Shown here one piece after another: positions 10,888 to 21,975 of a stretch of DNA of 64,000 nt. The position numbers and the translations under genes are program-made. The stretch comes from Physcia stellaris (taxonomy: Eukaryota; Ascomycota; Lecanoromycetes; Caliciales; Physciaceae): contig JABSSW010000008.1 of the NCBI GenBank assembly GCA_018902385.1, forward strand, positions 744,001-808,000, in the 5' to 3' direction. The first letter of the stretch is position 1. Each line of letters begins with the position of its first letter. A model generated the notes under the pieces. That model saw only the letters and a program-made list of their open reading frames with translations. It was not told the DNA's origin and did not search any database.

Positions 10888-10947
10888 GCGGGCAATAACC
10901 GCTAACCCTAAACCCTAACGCTAAAGCTCACTTCTGGGCGACACGAG
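10886..10947 (-). repeat. Right terminal inverted repeat with telomere-like units
   Basis: On the plus strand it reads AAGCGGGCAATAACCGC, then CCCTAA at 10906-10911 and 10913-10918, then AAGCTCACTTCTGGGCGACA up to CACGAG. Reverse-complemented it pairs with the left repeat. One extra base separates its two telomere-type units. Confidence 0.93.
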
Positions 10948-13936
10948 TAGACCACTTCAATGGGAGAACACTACCGGCTCAGTGCATTTGTGATGTACGG
11001 TGTGAGATAGCATAGCATGAGGATATCGTGTCCGACTTTTACCCTGCAAATCTGATAAGGCTGAAAGGATCAAATTTGGCTACAGAAACCAAGAAGGGGC
11101 ATTCAACAGCGCTGTTTAGAGGACTCGCTGACCTGGATTTAAATGCTAGCGAAAGGAGATTGAATATTGGCATCGAAAAGTCAGGATCCATTGTCCAAAT
11201 GACGATGGATAACGATTCGGAACAGGGCAGAAAGCAAAGACAGCTCATGTCATGTTTGACCACCTCAGTCTCAGAAACATCTAATCGTACCATCCTAATT
11301 CGCAGCAAGAGCCTGCGAATTAGTACATTTCGATCGGAGACGGGTTTATGTAGTATATAAACAACCACAAGCGCTACGACCCCTTGAGGCAAGGAGCACG
11401 CTTGAACCTTGACATGCACACGGATACTACACAGAAGGAAATTAATGTTGAGTTGTTTTTGGATACCGTAGCGTTGAATTGAATTGATATATTCAATAGA
11501 ACGACATCCTTGGGTAGAATACCCCTTGGGCTTGTGTGGTGCGATTCTGCCTCCCATGCATCGATCCACAAGACGCATAACCGTCTGTGGCACAAAACAG
11601 ATAAAGATGACGTGAAGATGACTTGAAAATAAGATGAGAAAACTTCATCCTCTGAATTTGTCCCAAGTCGGGTAACCGTAGGTTTGTTGGGGTGAATTCA
11701 AACAATTAGCACCACTTAGCACAAGATCATGGGATACTATCAATCGAAAATTGTATAGAAAAGAGACAAGTCATCACCTGGTGAATGCGTCCTGATCGAA
11801 ATACGATTTCGAGATGTACGTAGTCGTTGAGATAGCTTTCATGCCACTGCCTATGGCCAAACAGCATGGATGGCAATTGGTAGGCCTGATCTTCTGGGCT
11901 GCCTAAGGACAGTGAAATTGAAGACGCGTGTGCTTCGGAAAGCAGATGATTACATGCTTCCTCGTCAGACCTTTGCTGGTAACAGGCCATGTTGCAAGGC
12001 GTAAAAGAGCGATTGAGCAGTGCGTACTTCATGCGTATACTGCCCGCAGTCCCAGTGACAGATTCAATCTTGTCTTGATCCGCAGGAAGTCATCTTTTGT
12101 GGGATTCGCTTAAACGGTGAGGCTGAGCCGTCTCAAAAGTCGCACGTTGTCTTCCGTCAGTCTTACACAGTCCAGTCTAGATCCAACCTGGATGCTCACC
12201 GCTTCCCTTGTAGTGGGAGCTCGGATAATCAAGACGCAAATACTATTGATGGAACTCTGATGTACTACTACTAGGAGATGCAACTTACGACTTGGACCAC
12301 TCGGGAAATCCAACATTTTGGACTAGAAGTGGTTCGTTCTCATCCAACCTTCACCGCCAAATCTAGGCGAGTAGCTCGGATCCTGAGATCTGCGACAAAT
12401 GTGGAAATATGGTGAGATTGTGAAAGTACCTGGAACACACTGAGGAAGGTAGTAGTTGATGAGTAAATGATAAGTTCCATTCGTGCTTGGTCCGTCACAG
12501 CATCGAGGCTGAGCGCGGTTGGACTGCTGTCACAATTCTTCCGCAGTCAAACAGGCCTGTACCTGAACGGGGCGACCACGTGTCTATGCAATCTGGAACC
12601 GATCTAGCTGATTGCCTTCGCGTTCGGAGTTCAGCCGTTGGTTGCCTCAAACCGAACAGGGCAACAAAAAGCACCTTAACGAAGAGTAAAGGGAGGCAAT
12701 TTATTGACGGAAGCGCCCGGTGATAGAGGACCTCGGCGGCGCTTTATTGGAGCGACGCCCGGGTCAGCAGAGAGTCCTTGGGGGACCTGCTGAAAGAAGT
12801 GCTTTCCCAAGCGAACGTCCAATCGCACAACCGTGCTACCATGATTCAAGCAGATGCGGAGAAGTCGAGAGTTTCTATTTTATCGCTCTGTGCCGTGAGG
12901 ACGCAGCCGCTTTTGAAGCCTTGATGCATGGAGACATGTGCACACAAGCCACCGGCGCATAGGATTCTCCCGATCGTTTGTCGGGATCGCAACTTTCTAT
13001 GAGCTATCACAAGTAGCCCACGAAGCATAAGCTCAGCAAGTGCATGATGACTATGATGAGCTCATCATATAGTGGGACAATCGTAATAGTAATGCGGAGT
13101 ACGGACCTCGGGTGTTTGTGCTCAGAAGGATTCTTCCCAATGAGAATACGAAGCAGGCAAGGTCGGAGAACAGGATCAGATGCGGTACGGGATCAAGAAT
13201 CCTGCATTTTGGATTCACACGAGTTCCTCCCTTTCCAGTGTGTCCCTGCAGTACAACTTGTCCAGGTGATACGACCGTGAGGGGACAGAGGCTCTTCTGT
13301 CGTTTGCCCCCGCGTTGTCCTGCAGCTAGATAGTGGTGGGGGTGTGCAGAGCGCTGGGAGTTGTTGTCCTCTCGAAAGACGGTGGGATGAGAACGAATCA
13401 AGCGATGTGACGGTTTTCGGCCTTGCATGGCCGATGAATGATCCCTCCTGATGCCAAGCGATTCGCCCCTGTCGTCTCACATCATTATCCGACGCCCCAT
13501 CCCGGAAGAGTTAGAAGTGCAAGCCATATCTTTTCCGCAGTCGTTGACTGGCTGATCTGTCTCCTCCCCAAGAAATCCCCTCAAAAGCCCAGTCGAGCCA
13601 GTGCACATCCTCGCCATCGCCATTGCCAGCCAATTCCCCCATCAAAACCCTCGCCGAATATCCCCCGAGTCCTTGATGACCAAACCGATCTTCGCTCACC
13701 ATATCATTTCGCGTCCGATACCGACAACAGGCTCAAAGCACAGTAATCACTAACCGACGATTACATTCACTCTGCACCCAGCAATTACTCACTTTCTCCC
13801 TCATTCTGACTCGTCTGCTTCACCTCGTTCATTCCTCCCTTTACCACGTCTTTGACCATACATGCTTTTACGCCTTGAGAATCGGATTTCCCATCGCTCG
13901 ACGTAGTCAAAACACCTCTAACCTTCCTTTTCAAAG
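10948..13936. other. Gene-poor stretch, possible gene remnant
   Basis: Almost 3 kb without a gene I can support. On the minus strand at about 11727-12316 there are fragments with plausible splice sites (GTAAGT after a short ATG exon at 12316; GTGATG after IHQ) and protein-like composition, but no family match and no convincing join; it may be a rapidly evolving or decayed gene. An 18-bp perfect palindrome lies at 13052-13069. The last few hundred bases are pyrimidine-rich and probably the promoter and leader of the next gene. Confidence 0.4.
13052..13069. repeat. 18-bp perfect palindrome
   Basis: TATGATGAGCTCATCATA is its own reverse complement. The same 8-base arms, ATGATGAG and CTCATCAT, occur at 1202-1221 with a 4-base spacer. 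The centre TGAGCTCA resembles a bZIP-type half-site pair; function is unknown. Confidence 0.6.
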
Positions 13937-15305
13937 ATGACCTCGGTTCGAAGATGGACAAGGAGCGATACCAGCTCGGATTCTGGATGTTCTGATAGCT
14001 CATACCGCTCGCGAAGCACAGCTCCGACAGAGCACAGTGACCGTCCTTACCTCAAACACCATCACACGGCGGATCCCACCTGCTTTGAAGACACATGGGA
14101 AGACGAGGCTTATGAGGAGGAGCTGTGTGACTTCGATGATGGAGCTTCGGTCAATACCTATGCCTCAACGCACCCTTCAACGGAAGACTTCGAGGAGGAT
14201 CTACCTTATGATACCCCTGATTATGAGCCTGTGTATCAAAAATCAAAGACTACACCATCGACACCGGACGACTTCTCTCGGTGGTTTCCAACTACACGGC
14301 GAATGTTTATCCGACACGATGACTCAACCTTTGATGGCAACATGAACCTTCAAGTCTACACCGAAGTTCCCCAGAAAGGTCGCAAGGTGGACCTCACCCT
14401 GTTCCATCTCCGGATGCACGATTTAAAAAATCGTGAGTTTTCCCTGCGACGGTATTGCCGAGAGTCAGGTCGGGAGGTGTGCCACTCAAGTCGGAAATAC
14501 ACTCAACCTGCAGCAAAGAGACCTGGCTTCCACCGATCGATGAGTAATGCTCTTTCATCACTGAAGGGCAAGTCTGACAGCAAGACGGCTACCCTCGAAA
14601 GTCTGAAGAGACATGATTCCGGCTACGGATCATTATCTGAAGATGACCTGAATGTCGAGGATATACAACCGACTTCTAGAACACGTGCCAGCATACCTAT
14701 GCCCACCAACACAACGCGTCTAGAGTTCTCGAACTATGCTCACGTAGATGTCAAACGCCGTGGCGCAAAGACATCCAAACGTTATGGTTTCGAGTACTGG
14801 GGTACTGACTACGCGTGGAAACGAGTTGCCACTCAACAAGGCAATGTCAAGCAGGTGGCCTACCACCTCGTCGATACACCAACCTCGTCCACAGTCGCTC
14901 ACATCATCCCGGATATCATGACTCCGCAAGAAAGTCGCCAAGAGGAGGCTAAAGGTGGATGGGTCCCCCCTTGCTCTTTCTATATCAGTAATCAACGCAT
15001 TGAGGATGAGAAGCTTACTGATGTTGCCGAGTGAGTCTATATCAGGCACCCGAGATAAGTCGCAAACTAACAATAGCAGCGTTATTGTCGCTACCGGTTT
15101 GATAGCTCTTGTAGACGATTGCATCAAAAGTAGATGGCACCAAAAGGGTAGCGGTGCACAGACGAGATTTCCCATGCTCGCAAAGTCACCGCTCAAGATG
15201 AACATGGAATTTGTCGGCCCCAAGCGCCTAGTGGATGAAGTATTCAACCGACGGGGCACCACAGCTACCCGACATTCTACACCTTTACGACAGACGATGG
15301 CATGA
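13937..15305 (+). CDS. Conserved fungal protein of unknown function
   Basis: Two exons, 13937-15030 and 15080-15305, give 439 residues. The donor is GTGAGT; the acceptor region is AATAGCAG, so a three-base-shifted acceptor at 15077 would also stay in frame. The N-terminal 110 residues are acidic and Ser-rich. A well-ordered segment follows, including FPTTRRMFIRHDDSTFDGNM and DLTLFHLRMHDLKNREFSLR then RRYCRESGREVCHS, a pattern I have seen in uncharacterised filamentous-fungal proteins. No membrane segment and no signal peptide. No function is proposed. Confidence 0.7.
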
Positions 15306-16869
15306 GCTAAACTATGTCCAGCATCCGATCTTGGCGTTCAGGGTCGGACTAAGCTGTATATCTGTTAACAATGATACCCAATATCTTTCTATTTCACGGA
15401 GGCATGACAATCCATCCCGATATTTCATTTGCAAGGGCATAATCGAGCATATGAACAGCGTGCATTACAGGATTCGGGCATTTGGGGGTGGGGGAAGCGT
15501 CTTGCAGTTCTGGTGAGCCGTTCTGCGGAATTTGCTCATGGCGAGCCTCGGTGAAACAAGTCATTGAGCAGTCTCATGTAATATAGCACACTCTTTCTGC
15601 ATGCCGGCTAAGGTATTTGAATGAGATCCGAATCCGTCACCACTTACCCGGTCGGAGAAATTCCGACTAGATGAGCGTCTGGAGAAAATGAGAAATCCTG
15701 GATCCGTCGCAGCCTCAGCAAGGCCAAGCCTAATCAGGCGGGATCACGCCAAACAAACAGCTGTTTTCGACGACTCTGGCTCGCTCAAAGCGAGTCGGCC
15801 AAGGTGAAAAGGTCTGGCGATGGACAACATGTCCCTAGCGCCCCTTCTCCATCTGCAGTTGTCATGCAAGTATGCCTTGTCTTCGGGTCTTTCAGTCGAC
15901 CTGGATCCCGTTGGCATTCCCCCCATTACCCCCATTCTTCAACCACGATTCTGCCATCTCAGAACCAATTTACTGGTAGCACTGCTTCAAAGCCTTATGA
16001 TGCTATCCCACCTTTCCTTCTTAGGCGCCCACCTCAACGATCCCTAATAGATTTGAAAAGGTTTGAATCGGAATTGCTAGGGTCATGTGGATCCAACGCA
16101 GTCGGTAATATCTCGCTGCTCCGATGTTCTGCTTCTCCTTCAATTCTTCATTCTCTTAAGTCACCAGACTTCAGCCGTTGTATTCTTCGTTCCACGCATC
16201 GCTGCCTTTCACATAGTCTAGCTCATCGTCCAACCTGCTCTTTGCTTCGGGTCCACCCCGCATCGCAGCTGTCCCGCCGAATCAGAGACTCCACAGTTAA
16301 GGACCACACCATCATCTCTGGCCGGCACCGTCACCGCCGCTGTCGAGCTGGGGCCATCTGCTCTGCTGACAGCGCATTATCAAACTACGAAGTCGGCCTT
16401 TAACCACCAACCGAGCCGCGGCCCGTTCCCTTGGGTCCATATCCCTTTGATGGAGTGTCTCAGAGGCTGTTCGTGGGCTGCATGCTGCTCTGCCAGATTC
16501 GAATCGGATAGCTTGTACTTCATCATGCATGACTCTGTTGCCTCTCTTTCTTCTCTGACGGGTGCTCACTTACTCCACAGCTTGTCGCCTCCCACGTTTC
16601 TTTGACCGGTGCCCGTCCATTGACCGCCTTGAAAAGCAGCAGAAGGGCCCATTTCTCCATGGTTAAAGACTTTAAAGCTCCCCCTTTTCCTTCTCTTCAG
16701 TCCTTGAATAAGTCGCAGACACCATATGCCTACTTCTTTGGCAAATTTACATAGAAGTTTGTCTTCTTGTAAGAACTGAGAGGCCTTTATTCTGTGAACA
16801 GTCAGATTCACTTGTCTCTCGAGCATTTCTCAGCTTCTCCACTCTCCTGCGATACAAACTAAGCTTGTC
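15306..16869. other. Intergenic, no gene seen
   Basis: About 1.56 kb before the dsRNA-binding protein gene. Open frames are short, compositionally random and lack family motifs. From about 16580 the plus strand is rich in CT runs, as expected of a fungal promoter and 5' leader. Confidence 0.45.
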
Positions 16870-17459
16870 ATGATTATGTCGTCTCTTACATCACCTATCT
16901 CGCCTACAGGTCTCCGCTCTTCTAGCTGGCAAGATAAACTTCAAGGTTTGTGTCATGTCCCCAACAACGGTTTCTTTGAGCGAACAGACAGTCCTCATTG
17001 AAAAAGGAACGCGAGGTCTGTATGTAAACCCAAGCTCACACCAATGGACAGATCACTGCCGTCGCACGCAACAGCACCCTCCAGTCTTCAACATTGTATC
17101 AGATCGCCGAGGTGGACGCACTGCTTGGTCCTCCACTGTCACCATCAAGGGTAATCAGGTAGTCAACGCTCGCTTCTGGTACGACGGCCAATACGTCAAC
17201 AACGCCAAGGAAGATGCGGCCGAAGTTGCTCTACAGCAGCTCATGGTACGTACGTCTTGCTTCTCTTTCTTGATCTTTTCCTAGAGTTGCAAGACATGTG
17301 GTGGGGGTGGCTTGCTCAAGAGACATGTCTTACCGTCCAACGCTTACCCCAGTCTGACGAAGCTAACGTGGAATTCTCCAATAGGGTGGTCCTGCTTCAC
17401 CCCAGCAACAGCAGGCATGGGCCCAGGGACGACAGGGAGTCAGAGCCAGCGGCATGTGA
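16870..17459 (+). CDS. Small dsRNA-binding domain protein
   Basis: Three exons, 16870-16945, 17052-17245 and 17385-17459, give 114 residues. Donors are GTTTGT and GTACGT; acceptors GGACAG and CCAATAG with an AGCTAAC branch site. The body is a single double-stranded-RNA-binding motif: WQDKLQ at the start, PPVFNIVSDRRGGRTAWSS, then YDGQYVNNAKEDAAEVALQQ as the C-terminal helix. The basic KKxAK-type tip is altered to NNAKED, so RNA affinity may be weak or the fold may serve protein contact. A Gln-rich tail ends the protein. Single-domain proteins of this kind are common in Pezizomycotina and their role is not established. Confidence 0.8.
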
Positions 17460-18073
17460 GCAATGGGACTCTATAATCCAATCTAGAGTCCTTGGTAGAG
17501 AAGGCAAGCAGCAAAGAGAAGTGGAAATACGAAGGCATAGACCGAAAAGGAGACACGAGTCGAGCTTGGGGACACAGTACAACGTCGAAGAGGAGTGTAA
17601 TTGCAGTGTACCCTTCTATATTCTGGACTATTGCGGTTATACTTAATTGACTAGGATCTGATAAGAGGGTGTGACAATATGGAGTGAAGAGGCATGCATT
17701 GGTTGGAGAGCTTAGGCACACTGTGTAAAGATAACGCTAATATCGATTACCTTGAATTACGTATTATCTTCCCAACTGTACTCTGCTTCGCTGAGACTTT
17801 GGCGGTGAATTTGTGTCAGAGGGTCTCATCGTGAGTTGCATTTCCTGCCGCCAATGCGTCTCAATAGACATCAGACCTACGTCCTGAAACAGAAGACTTT
17901 AGATGAGTCCATGGTTATTACTTTGGGATTTATCGAGAAATATCTCAGCAATTGCAGCGACATGTATTGACGACCTTTCGATTCAGGCTGGAAAGCGGGA
18001 AAATTGAAGTCTATTGCTCCTCCTTCGAGACCCATGGTACGCATAAGTTACAGAGTCCCCTTGGACCCACACT
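17460..18073. other. Intergenic between convergent genes
   Basis: 614 bp holding the 3' regions of the dsRNA-binding protein gene and ATP19. Nothing else seen. Confidence 0.5.
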
Positions 18074-18462
18074 CTATTGCTTCGTCTTCTGCTCCTCACC
18101 CTGTGCGTTCTTTAAGAAATCCCTGTCAACAGCGGTCAGTCTTTGTCCTCCCATCGTCACCGCAGCCCCCTCTCCATATCTCCACTTCTTCATTATGGGC
18201 TTAAACATACTGTATGAACTGCTCCTCATCTTTACTCGCCGCATTGATCGGTGGGCCTTTCTCCTTTACCTTCTCCTTCCCGCCCATTGCGAGCGCTGCA
18301 CCGGCAAATGTGGTGCCCAGGGTCGCCATTGCGAGCTATGAAGTCTATGGTATCAGCTCGGTCCTCTTAGATACATGATGAGAGATTTGTCAGGCTGGAA
18401 AGGAGCTTACGCACAATGTGGGAGCCGACTTGCCGCCCGGCGATAGTGTACATTACAACCAT
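18074..18462 (-). CDS. ATP19: Mitochondrial ATP synthase subunit K
   Basis: Three small exons, 18415-18462, 18211-18335 and 18074-18122, give 73 residues, too short for a standard ORF scan. Introns have donors GTGCGT and GTATGT and acceptors CATAG and GACAG. The product starts MVVMYTIAGRQVGSH, continues LAMATLGTTFAGAALAMGG (one membrane span) and has KGPPINAASKDEEQFIQDFL before a short charged tail. This is the fungal subunit K/Atp19 pattern: a small inner-membrane protein associated with dimeric F1Fo ATP synthase. It is transcribed away from MTP18 across a shared 279-bp promoter. Confidence 0.88.
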
Positions 18463-18741
18463 TGTGAATGGACTTTAAATTGAAGATCTAGTGTTGTGGA
18501 GTGGTGGTTGCCGCTGAAGTCGGAGGATGAAGCTTTTGGAGCTTTGAATTGTTCGTCCAATCATTGAGCCTCTACTCTATCGAGACCCGCCAAGCCTGTT
18601 CAGCCGCAACGTCATTGGGCGGCATCACGTGCTGTGCTTTAGACAACCAATTTTCTCGTTTTGGGGCTCCTTCAGCAACCTTCAAACCACACTGTACTAC
18701 ACTGATCAGCTTCAATTGGATCATACGCCATAGTATTCACC
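18463..18741. promoter_or_regulatory. Shared divergent promoter with CCAAT boxes
   Basis: The 279 bp between the ATP19 and MTP18 starts contain four CCAAT pentamers: plus strand at 18557-18561 and 18647-18651, minus strand at 18614-18618 and 18715-18719. A CACGTG E-box lies at 18626-18631. CCAAT is the site of the HAP (Hap2/3/5-type) complex, which in fungi controls many respiratory genes, and both flanking genes encode mitochondrial proteins. Use of these sites is inferred. Confidence 0.55.
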
Positions 18742-19882
18742 ATGGCGCCAGAGAAAGACTCCTCTAATGTCGTCCAACGACTCAAGAACTCTGAAGCCCC
18801 ACTCCCAAAGGGGAAACTTCCGGATGAGCTCCAAAAGATGGTCGACGACGAAGAAACTCTACTTGACCAAATTTACGATGGAACGTAAGTCCTCCAGCTC
18901 CTGAACCCTTGTACTATCTTCTAATCCTGTCCTGTCACTTCAACGCTCTCCCTAACCTACCTACCCACTTCCTTACACACTTCCTTCTCAAACGCTCAGC
19001 TAACCGCACACCAGCGCATCCCAAACAACAGACACCAACCTCCGCTACGCAGCCTACGCCACCCGCCTCCGTACCATCCTCCTCTCTGCCCACCGCTACG
19101 TAGCCTACACCTCCGACATCGGCGAGTCCTTCCGCCCCATCGCCCACCCCTACCTGATCAAATCCGCATACGGTATCTCGTGGGCTTATCTCATTGGGGA
19201 CGTTGGCCACGAGGGTTACAAAGCTTATTTGCGGAACCAGCGGACGAGGCATCCGTATGAGCCTGGGGTGCATGCGAAGGGGGCTACGGATCCGAGGGCT
19301 ACTGACGCGAGGACGCCGGCAGTAGCAGCATTAGGTACAGATTCAACTTTGGGGGGCCGAGGGAAAAGAATAGCAACGAACTGGTCGGCTGGGCGTCGGG
19401 ACATGTACCCATGATTGAGGATTATCGAAGCGTGATGCTGCAGCGGGCGATCTTCCAGGGCCTGGCGAGCATGGGGCTGCCGGCATTCACGATCCATAGC
19501 ATCGTCCGCTATTCCGGCCGAGCGCTGAAAGATGCGAAGAATATGAGGATACGGACTTTTGGACCCATTGGCGTATGCTATCCTCTTTTCCCTTCATTTC
19601 CCAACCCCCCCAATTTCTTTTCCCACTTCCTGAATCTTTTTCACTGAAAAGCCTTTAAGTAAATGCAAAGCTAACAAGAAATCATAGCTTGGGCTAGCAG
19701 CAGTACCCTTCCTCCCCTTCCTCTTCGATAAGCCCGTCGAAGAAGCTACCGAGTGGGTTTTCCATAAAGGCTTTGAAACTGTTTGGGGCCCGGAAGCTGT
19801 ACGCCATCGCCCGGTGACGGGGAGGATTGAGGAGATGCAGGAGCAGAGTCGGAAGGGGGCGCAGAAGGAGAAGGAGCTGTAA
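18742..19882 (+). CDS. Mitochondrial fission process protein 1 (MTP18), with a frameshift
   Basis: Exons 18742-18884, 19015-19572 and 19688-19882. MTP18-type proteins are inner-membrane proteins affecting mitochondrial division. Seen: LRYAAYATRLRTILLSAHRY, YTSDIGESFRPIAHP, YGISWAYLIGDVGHEGYKAY, then EDYRSVMLQRAIFQGLASMG, LPAFTIHSIVRYSGRALKDA and the last-exon LGLAAVPFLPFLFDKPVEEA. The first half is in one frame and runs into a stop at 19412; the second half lies in another frame. The switch maps to the G6 run at 19351-19356, where one more G would join the two halves. No intron of suitable length and signals explains the change well. Confidence 0.85.
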
Positions 19883-20336
19883 ATATGATCTCATGGGATG
19901 GGAGAGGGAAATGAAGGTGCAAAACTGGGAGCTATTGGCGTTTTTTGGTGGTTTTGGGGATGCTTTGGGACTGGAGGGGGACGGGGTTTAGGTGTTTGGC
20001 TGGGAAGGTATCTTCGCTCAATTGCTTTAAGGCAGATAAGTGGAGTCAAGAGGTGTTTTGCTGGAAGAATCATTGATCGACTCTACTTCGATATGGAAAG
20101 GTCTCCTGCCTCGATAAGCAGAGTCTTAAAGGTCCTGTTACCCCTTGGACATGGGGTAGGAGCCGACGTCGCTCGACTTTGATATTGCTGAAATCCATCT
20201 GATGCTTCTCGTGTGAATATTTTGTGACTGCGCAAAGCCTCCCACATAAGACTGACTCCCACATAGACTGGCGGCTCGAAAATACCCCTACACCGCAGAC
20301 TCTTGAACACCCACTCCCTCTCCACCGCCCTCGCCC
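19883..20336. other. Intergenic between convergent genes
   Basis: 454 bp between the MTP18 stop and the tRNA-ribosyltransferase stop. G-rich stretch near 19960-19990; no gene seen. Confidence 0.5.
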
Positions 20337-21975
20337 TCACCCCCACCACCCCCGCAACCCCTCTCCTACCCCCAACTCCCCCACCCTCAAATCAATCCCA
20401 ACGCCCCTCAACGCACTCACCGCCCACTCCGGCACCCTCCCCGCATCACCAGCATACAAATCCCCAAAAAAGCGCCTCACAAACGCCACAAAGCGATCCT
20501 TCACAATCGCCTCCCTCATCCCGCGCATCAGCTCCAGGAGATAGTGCACATTATGCATAGTCAGTAGGTGGGCGCCGACGGTCTCCTTGGCGGTGATGTG
20601 GTGGATGTAGGCGCGGGTGATGCCGAGGCCGCAGGTGGTGCAGGTGCAGTTCGGGCTGATGGGGAGGAAGGAGGTGGCGTGGGTGCTGTGGCGCAGGTTG
20701 AGGGTGCCGTGGGGGTTATGGCGTTGCCGAAGCGCTGGGGGAGGGGGTGTTAGGGGTTTGATTCTTTGGGGGTGGGGGATAGGGGAAGGGGGACATACAG
20801 CGGTTCGGGTGGGCCAGACGCAGTCGAACATGTCTGCGCCTAGGGCGACTGAGACGACGAGATCTTCGGGGTAGCCGACGCCCATCACGTAGCGGGGTTT
20901 GTTTTCGGGTAGCAGGCTGGTACAGGTGTCGACTCTATGTTTCTTCTTGTCAGGCATCTCTATTTCATAGACAGGATGGGCAGTTAGACTTACACTTTGC
21001 AATACGAGTCCTTGGCCTCTCCGCCAGACAAGCCTCCAATGGCAATGCCCGGCGTGTCTCTCTTGGCCATCTCCTCGCAGCAGATCTTTCGCATCTCGAG
21101 ATCAAGCCCGCCTTGGATGATGCAGAAGAGGTTCTGGCTTTCGGGTTTCTTGTGGGCTGCTATGCACCGGTCGAGCCAGCGTATTGATCGTTCCATGGCT
21201 TCTCGCATGCGTGCTGTGTCCGGTGAGGTGGTGGCTATTACGTCGTCTAGTTGCATTATGATGTCTGAGCCGATGGTGTTTTGGAGGGAGATGGAGTGTT
21301 CGGGTGTCAATAGCCTTAGAATAGATCAGATTACGAAGGCTTACACCGAACATTCTCATAAATTGGAGGAAAAACTTCCCACGAGAGAGAGCTACTATCA
21401 GACTTACATTGGGGAACCATCATGCGGGCTGAGAAAGCGAACGCCCTCTTCCGTCACCCTTGCTAACTTCAGAAGGCTGACCATCTGGAACCTTTGAGTT
21501 GAAAGCCGTGTATCAGCACGATTTTGGTCACATACAGTCAAAATGCTTTGAGAATCCCTCACCCACCACTATCTGTTAGTAGGTTTCCTTTCCACCCTTG
21601 TAACGCATGAGCGCCTCCCACTTTTTCCAGCGTCTCCTGGCCTGGCTTCAGGCCAAGGTGGTAGGTGTTGTTCAGACATAGCTTACACCCGGTCTCAGCG
21701 AGCTGTTGATATGTCAGCCCCTTTATGGAGGCTTGCGTCGCGACGGGCATGAAAATGGGCAACGGAACGGGACCATGAGGGAGAGTCAGGTTAGACGCCC
21801 GAGCTTTGGTCGTCTAAGTGAGTAAGGAAAATAAGGTCAGCATGACACTTGTTAGTATAACATTCCCATCTATAATGTGCTTCTATGGGGATCCGATATA
21901 AGCGAAAGATTGACTGACAGAGCACTTGGCAATGATCTCGAAAGACAATGCTGGAGATGGAGAGGAAGTAGACAT
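20337..21975 (-). CDS. Queuine tRNA-ribosyltransferase catalytic subunit, with a frameshift
   Basis: Six exons: 21919-21975, 21563-21813, 21408-21491, 20994-21314, 20799-20934 and 20337-20734. The enzyme swaps guanine-34 for queuine in tRNAs with GUN anticodons. Seen: [15 protein letters not shown], the LLTDSGG loop with its catalytic Asp, [23 protein letters not shown], the second catalytic Asp in [11 protein letters not shown], and the zinc site CTCTTC followed by YIHH. Exons 5 and 6 join at TRTA/RFGNA, but exon 6 changes frame a few codons later at the C5 run (plus-strand G5, 20711-20715), where one base appears missing. A continuous reading through the exon 5-6 intron happens to reach the right downstream frame but would insert a Pro-rich segment instead of RFGNA. 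Confidence 0.87.

Larger units (their letters stand above)
8784..10947. mobile_element. Tc1/mariner-like DNA transposon, complete but inactive
   Basis: A 2,164-bp element bounded by inverted repeats of about 60 bp and flanked by TA on both sides (8782-8783 and 10948-10949), the target duplication used by the Tc1/mariner superfamily. The interior is A-rich and G-poor, unlike the flanking genes. It carries a degraded transposase (8897-10360) and a second open frame (10396-10887). It sits 128 bp after the MSP1 stop codon and does not break a gene I can identify. Both ends are intact, so the copy is structurally complete although its enzyme cannot be made. Confidence 0.93.

Noticed and set aside
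8811-10918. TTAGGG/CCCTAA units as a chromosome end or internal telomere scar
   Set aside because: The units lie inside matching inverted repeats of a TA-flanked transposon, with ordinary genes on both sides.
19322-19368. A 47-bp intron to explain the MTP18 frame change
   Set aside because: It has the right length modulo three but poor donor and acceptor and would remove conserved-looking sequence; a single-base run-length error is simpler.
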